A stretch of 16,919 nt of DNA from JACRDV01 sp024860865 [NCBI: Methanobacteriota archaeon] (GTDB taxonomy: Archaea > JACRDV01): positions 1 to 16,919 of the forward strand of contig JACRDV010000095.1 of NCBI GenBank assembly GCA_024860865.1. Direction: 5' to 3'. This document shows positions 6,819 through 14,714 of this stretch, piece after piece (positions within the stretch are counted from its first letter, which is position 1; every line of letters starts with the position of its first letter). Under the pieces are notes generated by a model. The model had not been told where the DNA came from. It saw only the letters and a list, made by a program, of their open reading frames with translations, and made no database searches. A program made the translations under genes and the position numbers.

Positions 6819-7406
6819 TCACTCTACGATTGGGTGCATTTCTTTTAAGTCCTTTTCAGTTTTCCCAAGCTTTTCCATAAGCTCAGCAATTATTCCATCA
6901 AGAAAAACAAGAACACTAACTTCAAATAATGTTCCAAGTGGACTTAGAGGCTGTCTTTGACCGAGAATTTGTCTTGTAACATAGTTTTTATCAACATCAA
7001 GTTTTGTTCTGCCTTTAACCAGTATTACAACGTTTGCAAGCTTTCCGAGAACTGAATCAATATTTGAAGTAATCCCAATAATTTTGCTTCCAATTTTATT
7101 AGCAACTTGAACTGCTTGGACTACTGACGAAGTCTCACCTGAACCAGAAATCGCGATTAAAACATCGCCTTTTTTCATTGATGGAGTTACTGTTTCACCT
7201 ATTACAAAGACTTGAAACCCGAGGTGCATAAGTCTCATTGCAAAAGCTCTGCCAACTAGACCCGAACGCCCTGCTCCAAAAATAAAAATCCTACTAGCAC
7301 TTATAATTGTACTGATCATTTCATCGACTTTAGTGGTATCAATCTCTTGAGCAACCTTTTTTAAGTGCTCTGAAATTTCATCCATTGCAATTTGAAATCT
7401 AGGCAT
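6819..7406 (-). CDS. hxlB: 6-phospho-3-hexuloisomerase (SIS domain)
   Basis: SIS-domain sugar-phosphate isomerase of 195 residues that interconverts D-arabino-3-hexulose 6-phosphate and fructose 6-phosphate (ribulose monophosphate pathway). Archaea use it in reverse to make ribulose 5-phosphate, and some use it in formaldehyde fixation. Signature segments are GAGRSGLVGRAFAMRLMHLG (44-63), IGETVTP, the sugar-phosphate loop AISGSGETSS (85-94) and PLSPLGTLFE (153-162), all typical of PHI rather than KpsF or GmhA. The C-terminal MHPIVE resembles the usual family ending with a His and a final Glu. It starts 5 bases after pheT and is last in the operon. The partner 3-hexulose-6-phosphate synthase is not in the window. 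Confidence 0.88.
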   Translation of the reverse strand: MPRFQIAMDEISEHLKKVAQEIDTTKVDEMISTIISASRIFIFGAGRSGLVGRAFAMRLMHLGFQVFVIGETVTPSMKKGDVLIAISGSGETSSVVQAVQVANKIGSKIIGITSNIDSVLGKLANVVILVKGRTKLDVDKNYVTRQILGQRQPLSPLGTLFEVSVLVFLDGIIAELMEKLGKTEKDLKEMHPIVE

Positions 7407-7411
7407 ATGAA

Positions 7412-9064
7412 TCAGTATAGTTTCTCAAGATTTATTTCAAATCCAACAGTTGGACTGCCGAGCTCAAAGTTAATCAATATTTCAGGATGAAGTTCTCCGA
7501 AAATTCCAATTTTCTCACTATCGCGATAAATTGCTGCAACTCTGCCTTCGATAAATGAAGGATGCTCTATTGCTTTTACCTTCCAATCTTTAATTTGTAA
7601 GCTGTGTAAAAGTGTTTCTACTATTGATTTAACTTCAGTAAAACTTGCCTTTGAATGTGTAACCATACCTGCAACTTTTCGAATTTCTCTAGCCCCTGTT
7701 TCAAAAGTTTGGTTCAGTATAAAGATATCACCAATTTCAAAGATTTTTTGAGGCAAGTCATAGTGTTTGTTGAGTTTAAGTGTTTCAAGCAAACCTGGCA
7801 GTAATGAAACTCTTGCTATCGTAAATTCGTCAGAAACTGGATTTGCTATCGATACGCCTTCCATTTTAGATATGCACATTTTATCAAATTGAATATTTGG
7901 ATTACTCAATATCATATTTGTTACTTCATTAAATCCCAATCCAATCAAAATTCTTTGTGCCCGCCTTGAGATGATTTCTGAAGGATGTTTCTGCCCAATC
8001 CCAACTGTAGCTGGAATTTCTGGAATGATTTTTTCATAACCATAACCTATTGCAACATCTTCAACTAAATCGATTTCGTGGAAAACGTCTACTCTATATG
8101 GGGGAACAAATACTTCGATATAATCATCAACTTTCCCCACTCCAAACCGCATTTTTTCTAAACAATGAGCTATTTCTGTTGGAGTGAGGTTTAATCCTAG
8201 CATTTGATTAGTATAGTTCACTCTAAGTTCCTTTTTGCGCGGGTTTAGATTAGGAGTGATTTCCTTTTTATTTGAATAAAGCAACTTAACCGCTTCAATT
8301 GTTGCCCTCCGCTCTGCGAGAGCTGTAGTCAATATATCTAGTGCATAATTAAGTGCTGTCCAATCAGTTCCAGTCATCTCAATGAACAAATTTTTAGTAT
8401 GGTTAGTTACTCGAGTAAGTTCCCCATTTATTACTGGGGGCATTGAAAGAACATCTCCATTACTGTCTAAAATAATTGGATAACGTTCGAATGATTTTAA
8501 TAAATGTGCAAAATCCTTGCCCTTCGGGTGTTTTTCTAGGATTTCAGCTAAGGTGAGCGGTTCTGGGTAATCAAGGGGTAAAAATTTAAGCTCGTTAGGT
8601 TTAACAGCCTTATAGAAATATGGTGGCTTGATTTTGTCAAAGTCGTGCACTCCAATAGCTACTTTTTTTCTATTCCTACCTATTGCCCAATGAAGATCTT
8701 CTTGGAAATCCATTAGCTCTTGGATAAACTCTAAGGTGATTTTCACTCCCCTAGCAACTGCTCCAACTATGAAAGGTCGAATTCTATCCACGGAGTGGTC
8801 AATGTTTATTTCAATTTTTGGGGATACTACAGAATATTTTGATAAACCAGTTTCAATTTCTAAAAAGCCTCTTAATGCTCGAGCAATTCCTTCAATTGAA
8901 TACAAGTCTGGTCGGTTTGGAAAGAATTCAGCGTAAATTTCATTTTCAGTAAAATTTTCAATATCAGATCCCATCATCGGTATAATTCTCAGTAAATCAT
9001 CCATCGGGATTCTCTTCCCCAGCAGTTCACAGAGTTCTTTATAATCTATCTTAATTACTGGCAT
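7412..9064 (-). CDS. pheT: Phenylalanyl-tRNA synthetase beta subunit (archaeal type)
   Basis: Beta subunit of the alpha2-beta2 PheRS that charges tRNA-Phe, about 550 residues, the short archaeal/eukaryotic form lacking the bacterial N-terminal EMAP-like and C-terminal anticodon domains. In order: N-terminal PVIKIDYKELCELLG, an FPNRPDLYSIEGIARAL segment, the B3/4 editing-type region (NHTKNLFIEMTGTD near 220-235), the B5 region with PPYRVDVFHEIDLVEDVAIGYGY (about 325-350) and the catalytic-like C-terminal fold. The frame is open to GTG 9073. I prefer ATG 9064 (MPVIKIDY, the usual family start), and neither has a clear ribosome binding site. It lies about 10 bases after pheS and 5 before the hexuloisomerase gene. 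Confidence 0.95.
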   Translation of the reverse strand: MPVIKIDYKELCELLGKRIPMDDLLRIIPMMGSDIENFTENEIYAEFFPNRPDLYSIEGIARALRGFLEIETGLSKYSVVSPKIEINIDHSVDRIRPFIVGAVARGVKITLEFIQELMDFQEDLHWAIGRNRKKVAIGVHDFDKIKPPYFYKAVKPNELKFLPLDYPEPLTLAEILEKHPKGKDFAHLLKSFERYPIILDSNGDVLSMPPVINGELTRVTNHTKNLFIEMTGTDWTALNYALDILTTALAERRATIEAVKLLYSNKKEITPNLNPRKKELRVNYTNQMLGLNLTPTEIAHCLEKMRFGVGKVDDYIEVFVPPYRVDVFHEIDLVEDVAIGYGYEKIIPEIPATVGIGQKHPSEIISRRAQRILIGLGFNEVTNMILSNPNIQFDKMCISKMEGVSIANPVSDEFTIARVSLLPGLLETLKLNKHYDLPQKIFEIGDIFILNQTFETGAREIRKVAGMVTHSKASFTEVKSIVETLLHSLQIKDWKVKAIEHPSFIEGRVAAIYRDSEKIGIFGELHPEILINFELGSPTVGFEINLEKLY

Positions 9065-9074
9065 TTTAAACACT

Positions 9075-10649
9075 TTAAAGAATATGAGTTGATCTTAACC
9101 ACTCAAGGTCACAAAAGTATAATGTGCGAATATCCTCTAATCCAAATTTTAACATTGCTAATCGTTCGATACTTAATCCCCACGCGAGAACAGGGTATTC
9201 AATACCTAAAGGTAAGGTAACTTCCGGTCTAAATATTCCAGATCCACCTAGCTCTAACCACTTTCCCTTCTCTGGAAAGAAAATATCAATTTCTAAACTT
9301 GGTTCGGTATATGGGAAATAACCTGGCCTGAATCGAACTTGCTCAAAACCCATTTTTCTATAGAACTCTTTTAAAACTCCAAATAAATTGCTGAATGTAA
9401 CTCCTTTGTCCATAACAATTCCATCAACTTGATAAAACTCTGGCAAATGTTTAAAGTCTACCCTCTCACGCCTGAAAACTTTGCCTACACAAAAAACTTT
9501 AACAGGTGGTTGTGTATGTTCGGCAAGATGATGTATGGTTGTGGCAGTAGTATGTGTGCGCAAAATAACTTGTTTTGATATCTCTTTGTTCCATTTATAT
9601 CCCCAACCAATAGATCCTGTTGTGCCCCCATTTTCATGGGTTTTCGCGATACTCTCAACCAAACTCTCGCTTGGAAGTCTAGCAGTTTTGGGCTGAGATA
9701 AATATAAAGTATCCATCATTTCCCTGGCTGGGTGGTCTTGGGGCTGAAATAACGCATCAAAATTCCAAAATGCTGACTCTACAATCGGACTTTTAATTTC
9801 TGCAAATCCCATTTCTAAAAAAATTTCTCGAATTTGATCGATAATTTGAGTCAATGGATGTGCTCTACCAAGATGCAAGAGCGGAGCTGGTGCTGCGACA
9901 TCATATTTTCTAAACTTTACTTTTTTCCAAGCTCCAGTTTGGATGATTTCTGGGGTTAATTGAGAAATCTCTTCAGTTACTTCGATTCCAAGATTAAGCA
10001 ACTTATTGCCTGTTTCCGTTAACTTGAAAGTTCGAGATGTTCTCCTTACAATTTGAATTACATTCTTACGACTTTTAAGTTGTTCAACCGCCAGCTCAAA
10101 ATATTGAACCTCTGGCTCCAACTCATTTTCAGATTTTTCTTCAGTTTGGCTAAGCGAGCTTAAAAGTTCTTCATCTGAGCCCTTAGATCTAGCTGATCGT
10201 TCACCAACATCTGTTATTTTCAATGCGGCAATGCGGACTCCAGACTCATCTGGCTCATATACCAATTCAGCCCATCGCTTCCTTTGTAACCAAATTAATG
10301 CAATATTGATTTCATTGCTTTCTAGTCCACATTTTTTTGTCAGATCATCAAATGAGATTTTTCTCTCTTTTACCAATACATTTAGAACTCGGCGCTCTGG
10401 GAGATTATTCTTTTGATATTTTACTCCCTCGCTGCCAAGCCTAAAAAAACGGACAATTTTCTCTTCAATAGCCTCAATTAAACCTTTTTTTTGTAGCCAA
10501 GAGCAAGCTCTCATTACTGAAACTAATTCTTTAAGATCGGTTTCAGTTAATATCTGATCCGGAGTAGCCTGACCGCGCAATTTATTAAGAGCAAGCAAAA
10601 CTTTTCTTTCATGAGGATGAATCTCTTCCCTAATTTTTTCTAGATCCAT
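9075..10649 (-). CDS. pheS: Phenylalanyl-tRNA synthetase alpha subunit (archaeal type)
   Basis: Catalytic class II subunit, 524 residues. The first ~230 residues are winged-helix-like DNA/RNA-binding modules typical of archaeal/eukaryotic PheS (for example HPHERKVLLALNKLRG at 11-26). The catalytic domain follows: motif 1 around GRAHPLTQIIDQIREIFLEM (261-280), motif 2 VFRRERVDFKHLPEFYQVDG (391-410) and motif 3 LGIEYPVLAWGLSIERLAML (481-500). Residues HTTATTIHHLA and GYFPYTEPS line the Phe/AMP pocket. The gene begins 12 bases after the trpS stop and ends just before pheT, so alpha and beta are made in sequence from one message. All class II residues I can recognise are intact. Confidence 0.96.
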   Translation of the reverse strand: MDLEKIREEIHPHERKVLLALNKLRGQATPDQILTETDLKELVSVMRACSWLQKKGLIEAIEEKIVRFFRLGSEGVKYQKNNLPERRVLNVLVKERKISFDDLTKKCGLESNEINIALIWLQRKRWAELVYEPDESGVRIAALKITDVGERSARSKGSDEELLSSLSQTEEKSENELEPEVQYFELAVEQLKSRKNVIQIVRRTSRTFKLTETGNKLLNLGIEVTEEISQLTPEIIQTGAWKKVKFRKYDVAAPAPLLHLGRAHPLTQIIDQIREIFLEMGFAEIKSPIVESAFWNFDALFQPQDHPAREMMDTLYLSQPKTARLPSESLVESIAKTHENGGTTGSIGWGYKWNKEISKQVILRTHTTATTIHHLAEHTQPPVKVFCVGKVFRRERVDFKHLPEFYQVDGIVMDKGVTFSNLFGVLKEFYRKMGFEQVRFRPGYFPYTEPSLEIDIFFPEKGKWLELGGSGIFRPEVTLPLGIEYPVLAWGLSIERLAMLKFGLEDIRTLYFCDLEWLRSTHIL

Positions 10650-10661
10650 AAAATCATCTAG

Positions 10662-11783
10662 CTAGTCTCTCACCATGAATTTCTCTAAAAGATCTTTGGC
10701 TTTTTCCCGCTTTCTTTGATGCTCGCTTAAAAATTTGTTTACATAATTGGCAAGTATCTCTTTGTCCTCGCCACAGAGTATCTCTCCATTTTTACATTTT
10801 CTATAGATTTCTTTTATTTTTCCATCATCTTTTTCAAAAAGAATGTAAAGCCAATGATAGACAGAGCAAATCTCTGGGATTCCCCCTTTCTCTCTTTGCT
10901 CTTTAACAGTTGCACGGCCTCCAGTAAAGGCGTTCCAAACTTTTTTCTTAGCATATTCAAGAGAATCTGTTGTATATACACAAGTCTCTGGGAGACTTGC
11001 GCTCATCTTGCCACCTTGGCCTAGTCCAGGTAAGAACTTGCAATAAATTCCAGCTGGTTTGTGAAGTCCAAGCTTTGGGGCAACATCTCTTGCTACTCGC
11101 CAGTAGGGTTCTTGGTCCACGGCGCAAGGAATTAAACAACGCTCGTTTTGACCCTCAAACAACTGGGCCATGAATGCTGGGACTGCTTGCATAGCTGGAA
11201 AAAATATGATTCCAATATTTGAAGTACTATTAAATCCAAAAACAGCTTTAGCCGTAGAAAATGGAATATGTTTTGCTATTTGAAGCGCCATTTTATATTG
11301 TGTCTTTGCGTATTCTATATTTGAAAAGATTTTAGTTTTTTTCGGGTCGAAGCCAAGAGCAATCACATCTAGCGCGTTATCATATGTAAAACCAATTGTT
11401 TGCTCTAATGTAAGCTCTGGTTTGATTAGAAATTTTTCATCATCCGTCATTTGGAAGTATAATTTAGCATCAAAAACATCTTGCAAGTGTTTTGTAAATA
11501 TCCACGGTATAATATGGCCAAGGTGAGTATGTCCAGAAGGCCCTCTACCTGTATAAAGCACAAATTTTTGTCCGCGCTCATAGGAATCAAGCACGTGATT
11601 AAAGTCTCTATGGGAAAAGAAAAATTTTCTTCTTAAAAACATGTGCAATTCTTTTGTATGCTTCTTTATCCTTTTCAGTAACTTATCTGTTATCGGTTCA
11701 ACACCAAATTCTTCAATCAGTTTTTCATAATCTATTTCTCCAGAGACTTCCCAAGGAGTTACGACGAACTTCTTCTTTTGCAT
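10662..11783 (-). CDS. trpS: Tryptophanyl-tRNA synthetase (archaeal/eukaryotic type)
   Basis: Class I synthetase charging tRNA-Trp, 373 residues. The HIGH-like signature is GPSGHTHLGH (81-90) and the KMSKS-like signature is GKMSAS (258-263). The N-terminal VTPWEVSGEIDYEKLIEEFG is characteristic of the archaeal/eukaryotic TrpRS subgroup, as is AVDQEPYWRVARDVA. A strong ribosome binding site AGGTGGGAG lies directly before ATG 11783. It is the first gene of the minus-strand operon with pheS, pheT and the hexuloisomerase. A 65-base T-rich gap separates it from endA, so it probably has its own promoter. Confidence 0.95.
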   Translation of the reverse strand: MQKKKFVVTPWEVSGEIDYEKLIEEFGVEPITDKLLKRIKKHTKELHMFLRRKFFFSHRDFNHVLDSYERGQKFVLYTGRGPSGHTHLGHIIPWIFTKHLQDVFDAKLYFQMTDDEKFLIKPELTLEQTIGFTYDNALDVIALGFDPKKTKIFSNIEYAKTQYKMALQIAKHIPFSTAKAVFGFNSTSNIGIIFFPAMQAVPAFMAQLFEGQNERCLIPCAVDQEPYWRVARDVAPKLGLHKPAGIYCKFLPGLGQGGKMSASLPETCVYTTDSLEYAKKKVWNAFTGGRATVKEQREKGGIPEICSVYHWLYILFEKDDGKIKEIYRKCKNGEILCGEDKEILANYVNKFLSEHQRKREKAKDLLEKFMVRD

Positions 11784-11800
11784 TCTCCCACCTTAATAAC

Positions 11801-11841
11801 AAAAAAACAAAAATATTATTGTGAATAAATGGTAAAATACC
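11801..11841 (-). promoter_or_regulatory. endA-trpS gap: T-tract and TATA-like sequence
   Basis: On the minus strand the gap reads, in order, a TATA-like stretch around 11841-11823 (TTTTACCATTTATTC) and then T-rich tracts (11813-11801). The first could drive trpS and the second could end the endA transcript. Both are eye predictions. Confidence 0.3.
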
Positions 11842-11848
11842 TTTTTAA

Positions 11849-12397
11849 CTACGGCTTAACTCGCTCGAGCCGATAATAAGTAACATCGCCTTCTTCATCA
11901 ACTATTCCTAAAAATAATTCTTTACGAACTGCTCTTGCCAGTCTGGTCATCCCAGAAAGATCTTGTGTAGTTAAAGAGTCGCCTTCTTTAATAGCATGGA
12001 CTAAGTAATCTGAGTGAGCTTCACCTGGTTTACCCCCTCTATAAACCCTAAAGTGAGTGCCAAATTTAAACCCAGTTTTGACGTAGTACCCTCGACTCTT
12101 AAGCTCCCGATAGACTACAAAACGAGTTCGAATGTCCGGTTCAAGCTGAGATGCCTTCCTTAACAAGTCATCAAAATTTAGTTCTTTACCAGTTTCTTCG
12201 TCTTTTACTTTAATCCTCCCTTTTTCAAACAAAAAAAGGGCTTCAACTAGAGACACCTCCAACTTGCTGCCTGAGAGAGGGGTGCCAAAGTAACCCTTTT
12301 GATAAAGTTCGTTTCCAGCTACTTCATCCCAAACTATTACCTTGTCCTTTAATAGGGTAGCTTCAACGGGTGGAGGTAGGGGGAGTTGTTGCTCCAT
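11849..12397 (-). CDS. endA: tRNA-splicing endonuclease EndA
   Basis: Archaeal RNA-splicing endonuclease, 182 residues, which cuts bulge-helix-bulge structures in pre-tRNA, pre-rRNA and some pre-mRNA. The catalytic triad is visible: Tyr119 in GTHFRVYRGG, His128 in GEAHSDYLVH and Lys159 in RAVRKEL, followed by the conserved GIVDEEGDVTYYRLER ending. The length fits the ~180-residue class, which forms a homotetramer, or the catalytic subunit of an alpha2-beta2 enzyme. No second subunit is in this window, so the type is undecided. It starts with ATG 12397 after GAGG and is divergent from the CooT-like gene. Its substrate class matters here because a protein-gene BHB intron is predicted at 16677-16714. 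Confidence 0.94.
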   Translation of the reverse strand: MEQQLPLPPPVEATLLKDKVIVWDEVAGNELYQKGYFGTPLSGSKLEVSLVEALFLFEKGRIKVKDEETGKELNFDDLLRKASQLEPDIRTRFVVYRELKSRGYYVKTGFKFGTHFRVYRGGKPGEAHSDYLVHAIKEGDSLTTQDLSGMTRLARAVRKELFLGIVDEEGDVTYYRLERVKP

Positions 12398-12482
12398 ATT
12401 TAATCCTCATTTTCTTCAATTAATGATGCGATTCCTTTAAGAAGATTTTGTTGCTTAATTATTACTAGCAGAGGTGCTTAAA

Positions 12483-12668
12483 ATGTGCGAATCGAAGCTT
12501 TTTATGGAGAGAAAGGGCGGTCGAGAAAAGCTAATGGATGAGGTAATTCTAATTCAGGTTAAAAATGGAGTTATTCGAGCTGTAAATCTAACTGGTGAAG
12601 AAAAACTCCTCAATGCAAAAATTAAAGAAATCGATTTTGATCGCCATCAAATAATACTAATGGAGTAA
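12483..12668 (+). CDS. CooT-like small nickel/metal-binding protein (COG1532 type)
   Basis: 61-residue protein beginning Met-Cys-Glu-Ser-Lys, followed by a short beta-rich fold (EVILIQVKNGVIRAVNL, AKIKEIDFDRHQIILME). This resembles the CooT family, in which Cys2 of dimeric R. rubrum CooT binds nickel. Archaeal members were once called predicted RNA-binding proteins. The frame extends to GTG 12474, but GAGGTG (12471-12476) is the ribosome binding site for ATG 12483 and overlaps the GTG, and only the shorter form puts Cys at position 2. It is followed 16 bases later by the HD-domain gene, probably co-transcribed. No carbon monoxide dehydrogenase is nearby, so nickel delivery is not shown. Confidence 0.7.
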   Translation: MCESKLFMERKGGREKLMDEVILIQVKNGVIRAVNLTGEEKLLNAKIKEIDFDRHQIILME

Positions 12669-12684
12669 TTCTATTGGTGATAAG

Positions 12685-13257
12685 ATGGTTGTAAATTTTC
12701 TTAAAACAGTTGGTAAATTAAAACATATTCCAAGGATTGGTTGGTTGTTAAGAGGTAAAAGTAATCATGTTGAGTCAGTAGCTGAGCACAGCATGCGAAC
12801 TGCAGTGGCTGCCATATTAATAGCAGATTTAGCTCAATTAAATGGAATTAAAGTTAATGTTGAGCGCACAATTAAGATGGCAGTACTGCATGATATGGCA
12901 GAGGCGTTAGTAGCTGATATTGATAAGGAATCTTTAAAATACCTTGGTTCTAAAGGTGAAGAAATTAAAAAAACTATAGAATCAAAAGCTATTGATGAAA
13001 TACTGAGTCAGCTGCCATCTACAAGGCTGGGGCAAAGCTACGCTGAACTTTTAAAAGAGTACCGAGAAAGAAAAACTGTCGAAGCAAAAATTGTAAAAGC
13101 TGCAGATAAACTTGAGACGGCCATTCAAGCTTTGGAGTATAAGGTATCTGAGCATGAATTTTTAACAGATGCGAAAAAGGCACTAATGCAATTAGATGCC
13201 AAAACATCCGGGTTTATAATAGAGGAATTAAAAAAGCTAAAAATTGCTAAAAATTAA
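12685..13257 (+). CDS. HD-domain phosphohydrolase (YfbR/HDDC2-type nucleotidase)
   Basis: 190-residue metal-dependent phosphohydrolase, similar in layout to the HDDC2/YfbR group of 5'-deoxynucleotidases (COG1896). Metal ligands are seen in VESVAEHS (His35), HDMAEALVADI (His69-Asp70, with Glu73 and Asp78 as the usual catalytic acids) and KAADKLE (Asp141). The N-terminal GKLKHIPRIGWLLRG matches the family start. A textbook archaeal ribosome binding site GGTGAT (12675-12680) precedes ATG 12685. It probably serves in nucleotide pool cleaning. The exact substrate is not readable. Confidence 0.87.
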   Translation: MVVNFLKTVGKLKHIPRIGWLLRGKSNHVESVAEHSMRTAVAAILIADLAQLNGIKVNVERTIKMAVLHDMAEALVADIDKESLKYLGSKGEEIKKTIESKAIDEILSQLPSTRLGQSYAELLKEYRERKTVEAKIVKAADKLETAIQALEYKVSEHEFLTDAKKALMQLDAKTSGFIIEELKKLKIAKN

Positions 13258-13353
13258 TTTTTTAAAAGAAATTATAAAACAAACTTTGCTAGCTCAATAC
13301 ACATTAGACTTAAACATGAAAAAAGTTTTAAAATTCTTTTAGGTGAGTATTTG

Positions 13354-13566
13354 ATGTGTGAAGCTATTCCGATAAAACTAACTAAAAAAGAGAAAGATTT
13401 TTTGCAACTCAAAATGAATTTAACTGAAGAACAAATGAAAAAAATCGATAAGGATATTGAAGAGAGAAAGAAAATACCTAATAAAGTGTTTTTAAAACTG
13501 ATTGAAGATACATTGAAATTGAGAATGAAATATGGTTCTAGAAAAACTTTGTATGGAATTGAGTAA
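13354..13566 (+). CDS. Small Lys-rich protein, putative antitoxin-like partner
   Basis: I do not recognise this 70-residue protein. It begins MCEAIPIKLTKKEKDFL, is strongly charged (many Lys and Glu) and looks mainly helical. I take ATG 13354 because AGGTGAG (13341-13347) is well placed before it; TTG 13351 would be too close. Its last 35 bases overlap the start of a nucleotidyltransferase-fold gene in another frame, a layout typical of small antitoxin or adaptor genes coupled to a toxin. The pair is flanked by unrelated genes. The TA role is an inference from layout only. Confidence 0.6.
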   Translation: MCEAIPIKLTKKEKDFLQLKMNLTEEQMKKIDKDIEERKKIPNKVFLKLIEDTLKLRMKYGSRKTLYGIE

Positions 13567-14086
13567 CAAATTGAATAAATTAAAACTGAAATATTGCGTA
13601 ATAAGAGGTTATGCCGGCATATTGTATGGTTCTCCAGCTATGACAACTGATTTAGATATTTTAATCGAAGAATTTAATGAAAAATTTTTAACAGAATTAA
13701 AAAAAATTGGTTGGAATTTGCATCCGTATAATACAACTTTATTTCAGATAAAAACTCTTGGATTTGCAAATTTTTTAAATAAAAAAACTCCAGTTTGGCT
13801 GCATGTTTTCGAAAAAGTACCTGGCTTAGAAATAGATAAAATTAGAATAAACAAAAAACGTATGAACCATACTTTAATAAATGTTGCTAGCAAAGAAGAT
13901 TGTATTATCTCGTTGCTTAAAACATGGGATTCAAGCAGATTAGAGCCCCAAAAAGCATTGTATTTGATGAGATTAGGAAAAATAGATCTAAAATATTTAA
14001 CAAAAAGAGCCAAAGAAGAAAATGTTTTGATCAGGCTCAAATGGTTATTAAAGCAAAGAAAAATTTGGATAACTGGCAAAAAATAG
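13532..14086 (+). CDS. Nucleotidyltransferase-fold protein (AbiEii/DUF6036-like)
   Basis: 184-residue protein with a nucleotidyltransferase core: VIRGYAGILYGSPAMTTDLDILI, where Gly26 and the Asp40-x-Asp42 pair form the NTP site. The segment where a third carboxylate would be expected reads PVWLHVF, so His may replace Asp and activity may be altered. The C-terminal part is Lys/Arg-rich (LKWLLKQRKIW), suggesting nucleic-acid or tRNA contact. It overlaps the upstream small gene by 35 bases. ATG 13553 is an alternative start that would reduce the overlap to 14 bases and lose no motif. The family includes AbiEii-type toxins that act on tRNA. Function here is unproven. Confidence 0.75.
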   Translation: MVLEKLCMELSNKLNKLKLKYCVIRGYAGILYGSPAMTTDLDILIEEFNEKFLTELKKIGWNLHPYNTTLFQIKTLGFANFLNKKTPVWLHVFEKVPGLEIDKIRINKKRMNHTLINVASKEDCIISLLKTWDSSRLEPQKALYLMRLGKIDLKYLTKRAKEENVLIRLKWLLKQRKIWITGKK

Positions 14087-14119
14087 GTAATAATAAATTG
14101 AAACTTGTGTTTGAATGAA

Positions 14120-14137
14120 AGACTAAAATTGTAGTCT
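14120..14137. terminator. Hairpin between convergent genes
   Basis: AGACTA-aaattg-TAGTCT forms a perfect 6-bp stem between the nucleotidyltransferase stop (14086) and the end of the minus-strand PepSY-like gene (14141). A T-rich run (14143-14148) follows on the plus strand. It could end both transcripts. Confidence 0.35.
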
Positions 14138-14140
14138 AAA

Positions 14141-14641
14141 TCATTTTTCGAAGCTTAGATTAGGTAGTAATTTTAAAATGCCCACCTTCTCTTTTGGATG
14201 GCATTCCAATTCGCAGCTTTTTCTTGCATACTGCTCCTCACCAACTGCTATGTTCTTCTCTCTCTGTAAAACTTCGCCGGTTTCTGGATCCACATGGATA
14301 ACCATAGAATTTAGGGTAACTTTACCTCCGCATCCGCATTTTCTCTCTATTATTTCAACCTTCCAAACATAACCAAGAGATTCGTTCTTTATCAATGAGG
14401 CTTGTTCGATCCTTAATTTAGGATCCTTAAAGTATTGACTTGAAAAATTTATAAAAATAGGATCACTTTTTGCAATTTCAACTGCTTTCTCTGCACTGAT
14501 GGGAAGATTAACGCTTCTTTGGGTCGTTTGTAGCTGTGCTTGCAGTTCGTTTGTTTTTGCAAAGAGATAAGTGGCAAATACAGCTAGAGCAATGCAAAGA
14601 ATGCCCAATAAAATACCAACGTAATATATCTTTTTCTCCAA
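14141..14641 (-). CDS. Membrane-anchored PepSY-like protein with Cys pairs
   Basis: 166-residue protein with one N-terminal membrane segment (about 6-28) after a short Lys-containing N-terminus, so the rest is probably outside the cell. Residues ~48-130 resemble a PepSY-type module: SAEKAVEIAKSD, then YVWKVEI, then VIHVDPETGEVLQ. Unusual for that module are two Cys groups, KCGCGG (Cys102, Cys104) inserted before the final strand and SCELECH (Cys143, Cys147, His148) after it. They could form disulfides or bind a metal. There is no protease or sensor kinase beside it, so its role cannot be named. The gene has its own upstream region and is convergent with the nucleotidyltransferase gene. Confidence 0.65.
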   Translation of the reverse strand: MEKKIYYVGILLGILCIALAVFATYLFAKTNELQAQLQTTQRSVNLPISAEKAVEIAKSDPIFINFSSQYFKDPKLRIEQASLIKNESLGYVWKVEIIERKCGCGGKVTLNSMVIHVDPETGEVLQREKNIAVGEEQYARKSCELECHPKEKVGILKLLPNLSFEK

Positions 14642-14714
14642 GTTGTTACCCCATTATTTTAATTTATTATGAGCTATTAATAACTATAAGGAACCTTTTC
14701 AACATTTTAATAAT

